DNA of 64,000 nt from CAVVFX01 sp963747535 (GCA_963747535.1 CAVVFX010000002.1:744001-808000); one strand, 5' to 3'; counted from the stretch's first letter, positions 25,017 to 35,321 are shown. Numbers and translations: made by a program. The notes: generated by a model from the letters alone, not told the origin.

Positions 25017-27139
25017 ATGACCAGACTGCTTGTGTCTAAACCCGGCGTCGCCCGGCGAGTAGAGGTATGCGCGACCCATTGTCCCTACTGCTCGCTGCAA
25101 TGCGGCATGCACCTGCAGTCCGAATCTGCAGGTCTGTGGAACGTGACGCAACGCGATTTCCCAACCAACAAGGGCGGCCTGTGCCAGAAGGGCTGGACGT
25201 CGGCCGAATTGCTGAACAGCCCCGAACGTTTGCTCAACCCTTTGATGCGGGATGACCGATCCGGTCCGCTTCGGCCCGCCACGTGGGATGAGGCGCTGGA
25301 CCGCATCGTTCTGGCGATTAAAAACGCTCAACGGCTTTACGGTCCAGATGGCGTCGGTGTCTTCGGAGGGGGCGGCCTTACCAATGAAAAGGCTTACCTC
25401 CTGGGCAAGTTTGCCCGCGTTGCGCTGCGGACTTCGCAGATCGATTACAACGGAAGGTTTTGCATGTCTTCCGCGGCGGCGGCGTCCGTCAAGGCGTTCG
25501 GCATCGACCGCGGTCTGCCGTTTCCGCTGGCCGACATAGCCGGGGCGGAAACTATTCTTCTGGTCGGCAGCAACCTCGGCGGAAACCATGCCGCCGGTTA
25601 TGCAGTATTTCGAGGAGCAGAAGAAACGCGGCGGCTCGCTCATCGTGGTCGACCCGCGCCTGACGCCTACCGCTGCGGCTGCGACACTGCACCTCCAGAT
25701 CACCCCGGGCACCGACGGCGCGCTGGCAAACGGCCTGATGCACATCGCCTTGAAAGAGGGGTACACAGACGACGCGTTTATCGCCGAACGCACGCGGGAT
25801 TTCGAACTGGTGCAACGCGCCGCAAAGTCTTTTTGGCCGGAGCGCGTCGAGAGAATCACGGGAATACCGGAGAGCCAGCTCCGGCTTGCCGCGGGCTTAC
25901 TGGGCCGCGCGAAGACAGCCATTATTCTTACCGCGCGCGGGCCCGAGCAGCAAAGCCAGGGCGTGAACAACGTGCTCGCGTTCATCAATCTGGCACTGGC
26001 GCTGGGCAAGGCGGGCAAACCGTTCTGCGGCTACGGGTGCCTGACCGGGCAGGGCAACGGGCAGGGCGGTCGCGAGCATGGGCAGAAAGCGGACCAGTTG
26101 CCCGGCTACCGAAAGCTGGATAATCCCGCAGCACCGCGCTTTTATTGCCGGCGTCTGGGGCATTGAGGAAGAGGATCTGCCGAAGCCCGGCCGGTCGGCT
26201 TACGAAATGCTCGATGCGATGGGCGCCGACGGTGGAGTCCGCGCTCTGCTGGTCTTCGGCTCCAACATCGCGGTGTCCGCTCCGCGCGCCGGCCACATCG
26301 AACAGCGCCTGGACGCGCTCGATTTTCTGCTGGTGTCCGACTTCTTCCTCTCGGAAACAGCCGCGCGGGCCGACGTCGTTCTGCCGTCGGCGCAATGGGC
26401 GGAAGAGGAAGGCACGATGACCAATCTGGAAGGCCGGGTCATTCTGCGCCAGCGGGCCATGTTGCCGCCGGAAGGCGTCCGCACCGACGTCGAAATTCTC
26501 TCGTGTCTCGCGGAACGCCTGGGGTACGCGAAGTTCTTTCCGTCGCAGCCCGCGGAAGTCTTCGAAGAGTTGCGGCGGGCTTCAGCAGGCGGTGTGGCCG
26601 ATTACTCCGGCATTACCTGGGAGCGCATCCGGCGCTCCGACGGAATTTTCTGGCCGTGTCCGAGCGAAGACCATCCGGGCACTCCGCGCCTCTTTCTGGA
26701 CCGCTTCCCAACCGACGACGGAAGGGCCCGTTTTCATGCGGTGCCCTTCCAACACGCCATGGAAGAGCCGGACGACGAGTATCCGCTCTATCTGACGACC
26801 GGCCGGATCATGGCACAGTACCAGTCGGGCACGCAGACGCGACGGGTCGCGGCTCTTATGGCGTCCGCGCCCGAAGCTTTCGTGCAGATCCATCCTTCGA
26901 TGGCGCGAACCTACGGAATCGCAGAGGGCGATCCGGTGCGGCTGACCACGCGGCGGGGCGAAGCCCTGATGAAGGCGCAATTGACGTCCACCATCCGCAT
27001 GGACACGCTGTTCGTGCCGTTTCACTTCGGCGGAGCGGGCCGCGCAAATCTGTTGACCAATCCCGCGCTCGATCCGATTTCCCGAATGCCTGAATTTAAA
27101 GTGTGCGCTGTGCGTCTCGAGAAAGGGAATACATGTTAG
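25017..27139 (+). pseudogene. nasA: Molybdopterin-dependent assimilatory nitrate reductase, catalytic subunit, two frameshifts
   Basis: The three frames together spell one ~706-residue enzyme. Frame one has the [4Fe-4S] Cys cluster (VCATHCPYCSLQCGM ... GGLCQKG), GGGGLTNEKAYLLGKFAR and VGSNL. An extra G near 25578 breaks the frame; removing it restores AETMPPVMQYFEEQKKRGG and VVDPRLTPTA. An extra C near 26125-26127 breaks it again; removal restores LDNPQHRAFIAGVWGI, then VFGSNIAVSAP, SAQWAEEEGTMTNLEGRV and the C-terminal cofactor-binding domain YLTTGRIMAQYQSGTQTRR. It is the first gene of the nitrate operon. It may be decayed or hit by sequence errors; otherwise the protein looks well conserved. 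Confidence 0.88.
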
Positions 27140-27484
27140 AGAAACCTGCATTCATACAGGGGTTGTTCAACTTTGACGGTAAAGGACTCGCGTACCCGAA
27201 CCCGTTCGATCCGCCGGCCACCTATGAGGTTCCGGCCGACAAGCGCGCGCAGACCATCTATTTCAGGGCGGGAAATGCCTCACCCGAGATGATCTATCTG
27301 GTGCTCACGCGCCGGAGGCAGGCCCATGCGCTACTTTCCGGTCGGAGCAAAGGGTGCGATCCACGTGCCCCTCGCAGTGGTCGAGGACATGACTCCCGGA
27401 ACCAGGGTGGAAATTCTGCTTGCGGCGCCGCTGGGCGTGAAATCCGCAGTGCTGGTCGATATCGGGTTTATGGAGATCGATTAG
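27133..27484 (+). pseudogene. Small nitrate-operon accessory protein, frameshifted
   Basis: The ATG at 27133 overlaps the end of the nitrate reductase gene. The first frame (EKPAFIQGLFNFDGKGLAYP, AQTIYFRAGNASPEMIYLVL) breaks at CGCCGGAGG near 27311; deleting one base joins it to MRYFPVGAKGAIHVPLAVVE, VEILLAAPLGVKSAVLVDIG and a TAG at 27482-27484, directly before nirB. The joined product is about 116 residues. I know no named family for it; its position between the nitrate and nitrite reductase genes suggests an assembly or electron-transfer helper. Confidence 0.6.
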
Positions 27485-29927
27485 ATGAAAAAGCAAAAGC
27501 TGGTTGTCATCGGCAATGGGATGGCCGGCGCGCGGGCGGTGGAAGAGATTCTCGAGCGCGGCGGCGCGGAACAATTCGACATCACCATGTTCGGCGAAGA
27601 GCCGACCGGAAACTATAACCGGATTCTGCTTTCCAACGTGCTGAACGGGTCTTACAAGGAGGACGAGATTTTTCTCAATCCGCTCTCCTGGTACGAAGAA
27701 AACAACATCCGGTTGCACGCGGGAAAACGCGCCTCGGGCCTGTTGCGCAGAGCGAGGCTGGTCTACGGGGAGGATGGCAGCGCCGGAGCCGTACGACAAG
27801 CTGATCATCGCCACCGGCAGCCGGGCCTTCATTCCGCCGATGGAAGGCACCACCATGCCGGACGGCAGCCTGAAACCGGGCGTCTTTGTATTTCGCTCGC
27901 TCGACGACTGCCGGAAGATCGCAAGCTGGGCGCAGGGAAAGAAAACGGCTGCGGTTATCGGAGGCGGATTGCTGGGCCTCGAAGCCGCGCGCGGACTGCA
28001 GAATTTCGGGCTCGAGGTCAGCATCGTTCACCTGGGCGGCCATCTGATGCCGCAGCAACTGGACGCGGATGCCGGCGCGATCCTCAAGAAAAGCATGGAA
28101 GCGCTGGGACTCAAAGTGCTTCTCAAGAAAAACACCAGCGCGATTCTGGGAGAGAACGAAGTGCTCGGTTTGCGGTTCGCCGACGGCGGTACGCTCGAAT
28201 GCGACATGGTCATCATCTCCGCGGGCATCAAGGCCAACTGGGAGATCGCGGCCGGTTGCGGCTTGACGGTGGAACGCGGAATCGTGGTCGACGACCAGAT
28301 GCGCTCGGTCGACGATCTCAATGTCTATGCGGTCGGTGAATGCGCCCAGCATCGCGGGCACATGTACGGGTTGGTGGCGCCGCTGTGGGAGCAGGCGAAA
28401 GTGCTCGCCGACCATATCACGGGAAAGAACCCGCGGGCCGCGTATCATGGCTCGAAGGTCGCGACCAAGCTCAAAGTGATGGGCGTGGAAGTGGCATCCA
28501 TGGGAGTCGTGGAGCCGCAGACTCCGGACGATGAGGTGGTGCAGTTTTCCGAGCCGAAGAAGGGCACCTATAAGAAGCTGATCATCCGCGACGGCCGGTT
28601 GGTGGGAGGCATCCTGCTGGGCGATATCAGCAAGGCCGCGTACCTGATCCAGACCTTCGACCGGAACACGCCGCTGCCCGAAGAACGGCTGCATCTGCTA
28701 TTCGATATCGGAGATCCTCCGAAGCAGGTAACATTCGCCGAGATGAGCGCGAACACCCAGGTCTGCAACTGCAACGGTGTAAGCAAGGGCGCACTGGTGG
28801 CCTGCGTCCAGTCCGGAAAGCGCAATGCGAAAGCGGTGATGGACGCGACGCGCGCGGGGATGGGATGCGGTTCGTGCAAGAGCATGGTGGCGGAGATCGT
28901 CGAATGGGCTTGCGGCGGTGAGACCGAAGAAGATCCCTCCCTTCATTACTACGTTCCCGGTGTGCCGCTGACCAAACCCGAATTGATTCGCGCGATTCAG
29001 GAGCGCAACCTGAAGTCCGTCTCAATGGTGTTCGACTACCTGGCCGGCGGCAAGGAAGACGCGGCGAGCAAACCCGGCCTCGCATCCCTTCTGAAGACGC
29101 TATGGAAGGGCGAATACGAGGACGAGAAAGATGCGCGTTTTATCAACGAGCGGGTGCACGCGAATATTCAGAAGGACGGCCGGTTTTCCGTGGTGCCACA
29201 GATACCGGGCGGCATTACCAGCCCCGCGCAACTGCGGCGTATTGCATATGTCGCGGAGAAATATCATGTCCCGCTGGTCAAGCTGACGGGGGGTCAGCGC
29301 ATCGATCTGCTTGGCGTTCGCAAGGACGATCTCCCGAAGGTCTGGCGGGATCTGGACATGCCCTCCGGCTTCGCGTACGGGAAGAGCTATCGCACGTGCA
29401 AGAGTTGCGTCGGTTCCGACTTCTGCCGCTTCGGGCTGGGCGACAGCATCTCGCTGGCACTCAGGATCGAGAATGAGTTCCAGGGCTTCGACAGCCCGCA
29501 CAAGATGAAACTCGCCACCGCCGGTTGTCCGCGCAACTGCTCGGAGGCCATGGTCAAGGATTTGGGGGCGGTCGCAGTGGAAGGCGGAAAGTGGGAGATC
29601 TACATTGGAGGCGCGGCTGGATCGACCATCCGCAAAGGCGACATCCTGTGCGTGGTGGATAGCCACGACGAGGTACTGAAATACATGGGGCGCTTTATCC
29701 AGTATTACCGCGAGAACGCGAAATACCTGGAGCGCACCCACGGTTTCGTGCAGCGCCTGGGAATCGAGAAGTTACGCGCGATCGTGGTGGAGGACAGCGA
29801 AGGGATCGCCGAGCGACTGGACCGCGAAATAGCGGAATCCAAGCAGGCTTATCAGGATCCCTGGAAGGAAGCTTTGATTCCGGAAAATGAGACCCAGTTC
29901 GCGTCGGTGCTCCCCGTACTTTCATGA
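27485..29927 (+). pseudogene. nirB: Nitrite reductase large subunit, one frameshift
   Basis: An ~814-residue FAD, iron-sulfur and siroheme enzyme reducing nitrite to ammonia. The N-terminus (KLVVIGNGMAGARAVEEIL, GNYNRILLSNVLNG) ends at a +1 shift near 27785; removing one G gives GEDGSAEPYDKLIIATGSRA. Then come the second dinucleotide site (AAVIGGGLLGLEAARGLQ), the BFD-like [2Fe-2S] domain (VCNCNGVSKGAL ... GMGCGSCKSMV, near 28765-28890) and the siroheme/[4Fe-4S] motifs TCKSCVGSDFCRFGLGD and TAGCPRNCSEAMVKDLG. A frame from 27774 to the stop could still make a protein lacking the first ~97 residues. It overlaps nirD by four bases. Confidence 0.9.
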
Positions 29928-30247
29928 CGCCGAACAGGACGGAAGCCAAATTAGGTCCAGTGAGCAAAATTCCACCGGGTGAAGGGCGCGTTTATTCGGT
30001 GGACGGCGAGAACATAGCCGTATTTCGCACGCGCAACGGCGAGGTTTATGCTGTGCAGGCTGCGTGTCCGCATCGCGGTGGGCCGCTGGCGGACGGCCTG
30101 GTCGGGGGAACCACGTTGATTTGTCCCCTGCATTCCTGGAAGTTCGACCTGGCGAGCGGCCAGGCTCTATTCGGCGATTGCGGGATAAAGACTTACCGGG
30201 TGCGTGTCGACAGCGACGAACAGATCTTTCTGCTCCGCGAGGAGTAA
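29924..30247 (+). CDS. nirD: Nitrite reductase small subunit, Rieske-type
   Basis: A 107-residue Rieske [2Fe-2S] protein. Cluster ligands are in ACPHRGGPLADG and ICPLHSWKFDLASG. It partners with NirB in assimilatory nitrite reduction. Its ATG overlaps the nirB stop (ATGA). The frame is intact, unlike the three genes before it. Confidence 0.92.
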   Translation: MTPNRTEAKLGPVSKIPPGEGRVYSVDGENIAVFRTRNGEVYAVQAACPHRGGPLADGLVGGTTLICPLHSWKFDLASGQALFGDCGIKTYRVRVDSDEQIFLLREE

Positions 30248-30249
30248 GC

Positions 30250-30277
30250 CGCAGACCACAAAAAACGATGGTCTGCG
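30250..30277 (+). repeat. Hairpin CGCAGACCA/TGGTCTGCG
   Basis: A perfect 9-base inverted repeat around a 10-base A-rich loop, 17 bases before the start of the nitrate transporter gene and inside the operon. Its module recurs at 15931-15957 and 40321-40470. It could act as an mRNA-stability or processing hairpin. Confidence 0.7.
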
Positions 30278-30293
30278 CCACGACGGGGGCCAA

Positions 30294-31640
30294 ATGAACA
30301 TACGTCACAAAGCTACTACCATCAAGCTGCTCGATTTCCACAGCGCACCCATGCGTGCGTTCCACATGGCCTGGCTGGCTTTTTTTCTGTGCTTCTTTGG
30401 ATGGTTCGGGATCGCGCCGCTGATGCCGATCATCCGCACTGAACTCCATCTGACCAAAGAGCAGATCGGCAACTCAGCCATTGCCGCGGTTGCGATCACG
30501 GTCCTGGTGCGTGTCCTGATCGGCTGGCTCTGCGACCGTATCGGTCCTCGCCGGGCTTACACCGGGCTGCTGGTGCTGGGGTCGATTCCAGTGATGGGCG
30601 TGGGGCTGGCCCACGATTACACGTCGTTTCTTGTCTTCCGGCTCGCCATAGGCGCGATCGGCGCCTCGTTTGTCATTACACAGTTCCACACTTCGTTGAT
30701 GTTCGCACCCAACATCGTCGGTACCGCGAACGCAACGGCGGCCGGCTGGGGCAATCTCGGAGGCGGTGTCACGCAGTTCGCCATGCCGCTCCTGTTCGGC
30801 GCGTTTATGAGCTACGGCTTGGGTAGCTGGTGGAGTTGGCGCCTAGCGATGCTGGTAGCGGGTTTCGCGCTGCTGTTGACGGGTATTGCTTACTACTTCC
30901 TGACCCAGGACACGGCCGACGGCGACTACCTGAAGCTGCGGCGCGAGAGCGACGTCTCTCATGATCGAGGCAAGCCGAGCGGTTTCGAAGAGGCCCTGGG
31001 CGACATACGCGTGTGGTCCCTGGCGGCCATGTATGCCGCTTCGTTCGGCATTGAACTGACGGTCGATAATTTTGCCGCCCTTTATTACACCGATAACTTT
31101 CACCTTTCGCTGCAATCGGCGGGGATCGTCGCCAGCATGTTCGGGATGATGAACCTGTTCGCAAGAGCGCTGGGCGGCATGGTCAGCGACCGCTGCAATC
31201 GTCGCTGGGGACTGAAAGGCCGCAGCAGGTTGCTGGGTTTCACCATTGGCGCCGAAGGTCTGGCGATGGTGCTATTTTCTCAAATGCCCGTGCTGCCGCT
31301 CGCCATTGCCTCGATGATGCTGATGGGTCTGTTCGTGAAAATGTCGAATGGAGCGAACTACTCGGTGGTCCCGTTTGTCAACAAACGGGCGGTGGGAGCG
31401 GTAGCCGGAATCGTCGGCGCGGGTGGTAATATGGGAGCTGTTTTTGCCGGATTCCTTTTCAAGACGTCCAGTCTCAACTATTCACAGGCATTTTTGATCC
31501 TGGGAATAGTAGTCGCTTTGTGTTCTATGTTCGTCTTTATGGTGCGTTTTTCGGAGACAGAAGAGGTCGCCGCAAAACAGGAGATCGCAGCCCGGCTCGG
31601 CGCAGTTCTTTCTCCGGTCAGCGCAACTGCAGGGGACTAA
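30294..31640 (+). CDS. Nitrate/nitrite transporter, MFS family (NarK-type)
   Basis: A 448-residue major facilitator protein with about 12 hydrophobic segments. NarK/NNP signs include the N-terminal AFFLCFFGWFGIAPLMPIIR, the loop-2 motif RVLIGWLCDRIGPRRAYTGL, the Gly/Ala-rich NATAAGWGNLGGGVTQFAMP and, in the second half, VVPFVNKRAVGAVAGIVGAGGNMGAV. These Gly-rich nitrate signatures identify it as the uptake system for the operon. ATG 30294 matches the family N-terminus. Its stop overlaps the next start by one base. Confidence 0.93.
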   Translation: MNIRHKATTIKLLDFHSAPMRAFHMAWLAFFLCFFGWFGIAPLMPIIRTELHLTKEQIGNSAIAAVAITVLVRVLIGWLCDRIGPRRAYTGLLVLGSIPVMGVGLAHDYTSFLVFRLAIGAIGASFVITQFHTSLMFAPNIVGTANATAAGWGNLGGGVTQFAMPLLFGAFMSYGLGSWWSWRLAMLVAGFALLLTGIAYYFLTQDTADGDYLKLRRESDVSHDRGKPSGFEEALGDIRVWSLAAMYAASFGIELTVDNFAALYYTDNFHLSLQSAGIVASMFGMMNLFARALGGMVSDRCNRRWGLKGRSRLLGFTIGAEGLAMVLFSQMPVLPLAIASMMLMGLFVKMSNGANYSVVPFVNKRAVGAVAGIVGAGGNMGAVFAGFLFKTSSLNYSQAFLILGIVVALCSMFVFMVRFSETEEVAAKQEIAARLGAVLSPVSATAGD

Positions 31641-33148
31641 TGGCGAAATTTCTGGCTTGCCTGATTCTGGTGGCCATTGCGTGGGCGGACGATGACAACT
31701 CGTCCGCACAGTCATCCACCGCCGCGCAACCGGGTGCGGCGGCCCCATCGAACGTAGCTCCTCCCATCAAATTCGGAGATGTAACCTTCACGGCAACTCT
31801 GCGATCGCGCCTATACGTTTGGAATTGGTTCCAGGCTCCCCCGGGCGAGAATCAATACGAATACTCGGGCAATCTTCTCCGCTTGAATTTCGAAGAGAAA
31901 GGCGCTGCCTTCGATTGGGATGCGGAGTTCGCCGTGCCCTTCCTGTTGGGCTTGCCGAAAAACGCGACCGACGCCGCGCCGCAAGGGGCGTTGGGACTTG
32001 GCTCGAACTACTACACGGCCAATGGCGGACACCAGAATACCGCCATGATCTTCCCGAAACAGCTGTATGCGCGTTTTCACGGCACGGCCGGAGGTGGCGC
32101 ACAGGCACTGCAGGCGGGAAGATTTATTTTCCTGGACGGAAGCGAGGTCACGCCCAAGAATGCTACGCTGGCGGTGCTCAAACAAACACGCGTGGCAGCG
32201 CGCCTGCTCGGCGATTTCGGCTTCTCTGACGTGGGGCGGAGTTTCGATGGCGTGCATTACACGTATTCCAAACCATCGGACGATTTCACATTCATCGCCG
32301 CTACTCCGACGCGGGGCGTATTCCAGGTCGACGGCTGGGGTTGGAACCGGATCGGTTTCGGTTATGGAGCCTATACTCACGAGACAAACAAGGGCCGGCA
32401 CGCCTCCGACACGCGCATCCTGGTGCTCGAATACGACGACTTCCGCCATATTCTCAAGACCGACAACCGGCCTATGGCAGTCCGAAAAGGGGACACCGAG
32501 AACATTCTGATCCACACTTTTGGAGGCCACAGCCTGCACGCATTCACGACCGATTCGGGCATCGTCGACCTGCTTGGCTGGGGTGTCGTGCAAACCGGCC
32601 GTTGGGGTACGCAAAAGCAGCTCTCGTACGCGATCGATTTCGAGGGCGGCTTTCAGCCTGCGATTTTGCCGAAGGTAAAACCCTGGCTGCGCGGCGGTTT
32701 CTCCGAAGGATCCGGCGATGGAAATCCCAACGACAACCGCCATGGAACGTTCTTTCAGATTTTGCCCACGCCCAGGCTCTACGCCCGCTTTCCCTTCTTC
32801 AACATGATGAACCTCCAGGACGGCTTCGCGAACCTGATTCTCAGGCCCCATGCCAAGGTGACGATATCGAGCGAGTTTCATACGCTGCGGCTGAGCAATG
32901 CCAACGATCTTTGGTATAGCGGAGGCGGCGCTTACCAGCCGTGGACGTTCGGCTACACCGGCCGGTCGACATCCGGCGAGCGATCTTTGGCAAACCTGTA
33001 TGATACGAATGTGGAGTATCGGGTTTCCCGGCACCTTACGCTGACGGCCTACCTCGGCTATGCGCAAGGCCTGGCGGCGATCGAAAAGATTTATCCGCGC
33101 GGCACGGGAGGACAGTTAGGTCTCCTCGAAGCTCTTTTTCGTTTTTGA
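31640..33148 (+). CDS. Outer membrane porin, alginate-export type
   Basis: A 502-residue protein with a short signal peptide (FLACLILVAIAWA) and a Ser/Ala/Pro-rich linker, then a beta-barrel resembling the alginate export (AlgE-like) domain: FTATLRSRLYVWNWFQ, GVHYTYSKPSDDFTFIAATP, GFGYGAYTHETNKG, KPWLRGGFSEGSGDGNPND, HGTFFQILPTPRLYARFPFF and HAKVTISSEFHTLRLSNAND. It ends in Phe. ATG 31640 overlaps the transporter stop. In this operon it probably lets nitrate cross the outer membrane; alginate is unlikely to be the substrate here. The specific role is inferred from context. Confidence 0.85.
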   Translation: MAKFLACLILVAIAWADDDNSSAQSSTAAQPGAAAPSNVAPPIKFGDVTFTATLRSRLYVWNWFQAPPGENQYEYSGNLLRLNFEEKGAAFDWDAEFAVPFLLGLPKNATDAAPQGALGLGSNYYTANGGHQNTAMIFPKQLYARFHGTAGGGAQALQAGRFIFLDGSEVTPKNATLAVLKQTRVAARLLGDFGFSDVGRSFDGVHYTYSKPSDDFTFIAATPTRGVFQVDGWGWNRIGFGYGAYTHETNKGRHASDTRILVLEYDDFRHILKTDNRPMAVRKGDTENILIHTFGGHSLHAFTTDSGIVDLLGWGVVQTGRWGTQKQLSYAIDFEGGFQPAILPKVKPWLRGGFSEGSGDGNPNDNRHGTFFQILPTPRLYARFPFFNMMNLQDGFANLILRPHAKVTISSEFHTLRLSNANDLWYSGGGAYQPWTFGYTGRSTSGERSLANLYDTNVEYRVSRHLTLTAYLGYAQGLAAIEKIYPRGTGGQLGLLEALFRF

Positions 33149-33171
33149 TTCAGGGACGGATCCATAGACAA

Positions 33172-33783
33172 GTGCCCATCGACAAATTCCTGAGAGGCAT
33201 CGCTCATTTCCAGAGGCACGTCTATCCGGAGCACCAGGATCTTTTTGAAAGGCTGGCAGGCGGGCAGCGGCCCGAAGCACTGTTCATCACCTGCGCCGAT
33301 TCCCGCATAGACCCCAGCCTCCTGACCCAAACCAAACCTGGTGAACTGTTCATCTGCCGCGTGATCGGCAATATTGTGCCGCATTATCCCGATCTTGTCG
33401 GCGGCGTTTGGGCTACGATCGAATACGCGGTCGGCGTGTTGCGAGTCCCGGCGGTCATCATCTGTGGCCATACCGATTGCGGCGTCATGAAGGGCGCACT
33501 GAATCCGGATGCGTTGAAAGCTTACCCCAGCGCGAGGGCCTGGCTGAAGCATGTACCGGTCGAGGGTGGCGACGCCGAGCCGGGCGACGATTCTCTTCTG
33601 GCCCTCACGCAACGCAATGTGATCGCCCAACTCGAAAACCTGCGTTCCCATCCCCTGGTTGCGGCTCGACTGGAGGAAGGCGATCTGTCACTGCATGGCT
33701 TGGTGTACTATATCGGTCCCGGCACGGTGACCGCGTATGACGAACGGAGTAGGAGTTTCCGGGTGGTAGAACCGGTGGGTTAG
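33172..33783 (+). CDS. Beta-carbonic anhydrase
   Basis: About 203 residues. Zinc and catalytic motifs: ITCADSRIDP (Cys, Asp, Arg) and ICGHTDCGVMKGAL (His, Cys). LFICRVIGNIVPHYPD and EYAVGVLRVPAVII are also typical. It hydrates CO2 to bicarbonate. GTG 33172 (MPIDKFLRGIAHFQ) fits the family start; a TTG at 33145 would overlap the porin stop and add nine residues. As the last gene of the nitrate operon it may supply bicarbonate during ammonia assimilation or act as a cyanase-type partner; no cyanase is seen. Confidence 0.92.
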   Translation: MPIDKFLRGIAHFQRHVYPEHQDLFERLAGGQRPEALFITCADSRIDPSLLTQTKPGELFICRVIGNIVPHYPDLVGGVWATIEYAVGVLRVPAVIICGHTDCGVMKGALNPDALKAYPSARAWLKHVPVEGGDAEPGDDSLLALTQRNVIAQLENLRSHPLVAARLEEGDLSLHGLVYYIGPGTVTAYDERSRSFRVVEPVG

Positions 33784-33795
33784 ATTAGCTTCAGT

Positions 33796-33882
33796 GCGCG
33801 AAAGCAGGCGAAAACGCGTACTCCACAACGAAGAATCAACAGTTTGCAACCATTGTGGAGTAGGCCGTTGGCCTGCGTCAGG
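33796..33882. repeat. Mosaic palindromic repeat, copy C
   Basis: GCGCGAAAGCAGGCGAAAAC, then TACTCCACAACGAAGAATC, GTTTGCAA and TTGTGGAGTAGGCC. ACTCCACAA and TTGTGGAGT can pair. Same element as 44174-44266 and 51073-51172. It lies between the convergent carbonic anhydrase and glgC genes and just reaches the glgC stop. Confidence 0.75.
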
Positions 33883-35266
33883 CGCTCCCAGCCAGTTCCA
33901 GGAAGTCCCCGGAGGAGCACGCCGGTTTCGCAGCCCGGGCGTCGTGCACGACGACGATTCCGGAGGCGGTCACCAGGTGTCCCGCCCGTCGATCCGCATC
34001 GTGGTCTATGCCGATTTCCGAGTTCTCGGGGAGTTGCACGTCCTGATCGATGATGGCGCGCCGGATTCTGCTGCGACGGCCGACCGTGACGTTGTGTAGC
34101 AGGATCGAGTCCGCGATATCGCAGAAGCTGTTCACCCTTACGCCGGGGGACAGGACGCTACGGTTCACCCGGCCACCCGAGATGATGCAAGCGTGGGAGA
34201 CCAGCGAATCGATAGCGACCCCGGTACGGCGGCCTTCGTCGGCAAAGACGAATTTCGCGGGCGGACCTTGGGGCGGGACGCTGCGAATCGGCCACTGGCG
34301 GTCATACAAGTTGAAAGCCGGCGTCACGGCCACCAGGTCCATGTTGGCCTCGTAATAAGCATCCAGTGTGCCCACGTCCCGCCAGTAGCGGACTTCCTTC
34401 CTGTTCTCGTCGACGAAATCATAAGCGAAGATCCGGTGTCGACCGATCAGCCGTGGGAGGATATCTCTCCCAAAATCGTGGCTCGAATCCGGATTCCCGG
34501 AGTCGCGACGCAGGGCGTCGAGCAGGACCTTGGTGGAAAACAGGTAAATACCCATCGATGCGCTACAGTATTCAGGGTTGAAGTGGGACCGCTCCGGGTT
34601 TCCATGCTGCGGCTTCTCTTCGAACCCGGTGATGGCGAATTCGCTGTTCATCCCCAGAATGCCGAACCGGCCGGCTTCGTCGGGCGTGACTTGGGTGGTG
34701 GCCACCGTGACATCAGCTTCGTGTTGCAGATGCCACTGCAGCATCTGTTGGTACTTCATCTTGTAGACGTGGTCGGCCGACAGAATCAAAACGAAGGGAA
34801 CGTCTTCATCCTCAATGCTTTCGAGGTTCTGGAACACGGCGTCGGCGGTGCCGAGGTACCATGTGTCGCGGACGCGCCGGGTGGGTGGGAGGACTTCGAT
34901 GAACTCGCCTAGCTCCGGCGAAAGAATGTGCCATGTATCGCGCACATGCCGGTTCAGGCTAAGCGCCTTGTGCTGGGTCAGGATATAGACTTTCCGGAGC
35001 CCCGAGTTAATGCAGTTGGATAAGGTGACGTCTATGATCCGATAACTGCCACCAAAGGGCAGGACCGGTTTGGCGTGAGTGCGCGTAAGCGGATAGAGCC
35101 GCTCTCCTGCTCCTCCAGCGAGCAGAATCGTAAGGACCCTCGGAACGCCGCGGTCCAGGCTGAACTCCGGCGGCGCCAGTGATGCCGACAATTCTCCTGC
35201 TTCGTCCCCAGGTAGCCTGACTCGCGTCTCGATGGCCTCGTCCAACCGGGTCCTCCGCCTGGTCAC
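33878..35266 (-). CDS. glgC: Glucose-1-phosphate adenylyltransferase (ADP-glucose pyrophosphorylase)
   Basis: A 462-residue nucleotidyltransferase supplying ADP-glucose for glycogen. Seen: TILLAGGAGERLYPLTRTHAKPVLPFGG near residue 45, RIIDVTLSNCINSG, ILSADHVYKMKYQQML, ITGFEEKP, YWRDVGTLDAYYEANMDL, and a left-handed beta-helix C-terminus with hexapeptide-like steps (GVAIDSLVSHACIISGG, VRVNSFCDIADSILLHNV). The GTG start gives an N-terminal extension of about 40 residues beyond the usual family start, so a later start is possible. Confidence 0.94.
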   Translation of the reverse strand: MTRRRTRLDEAIETRVRLPGDEAGELSASLAPPEFSLDRGVPRVLTILLAGGAGERLYPLTRTHAKPVLPFGGSYRIIDVTLSNCINSGLRKVYILTQHKALSLNRHVRDTWHILSPELGEFIEVLPPTRRVRDTWYLGTADAVFQNLESIEDEDVPFVLILSADHVYKMKYQQMLQWHLQHEADVTVATTQVTPDEAGRFGILGMNSEFAITGFEEKPQHGNPERSHFNPEYCSASMGIYLFSTKVLLDALRRDSGNPDSSHDFGRDILPRLIGRHRIFAYDFVDENRKEVRYWRDVGTLDAYYEANMDLVAVTPAFNLYDRQWPIRSVPPQGPPAKFVFADEGRRTGVAIDSLVSHACIISGGRVNRSVLSPGVRVNSFCDIADSILLHNVTVGRRSRIRRAIIDQDVQLPENSEIGIDHDADRRAGHLVTASGIVVVHDARAAKPACSSGDFLELAGSA

Positions 35267-35321
35267 AGGCTGTGCGATATCTTTCCTGGAATACTTGCAG
35301 ATTGATAGTTAGCGAGTTCCG

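Noticed and set aside
27675..28694. A 339-codon minus-strand frame opposite nirB
   Set aside because: Shadow of conserved nirB sequence.
31811..33067. A 418-codon minus-strand frame opposite the porin
   Set aside because: Antisense shadow; the plus-strand frame has a signal peptide, barrel strands and operon coupling.
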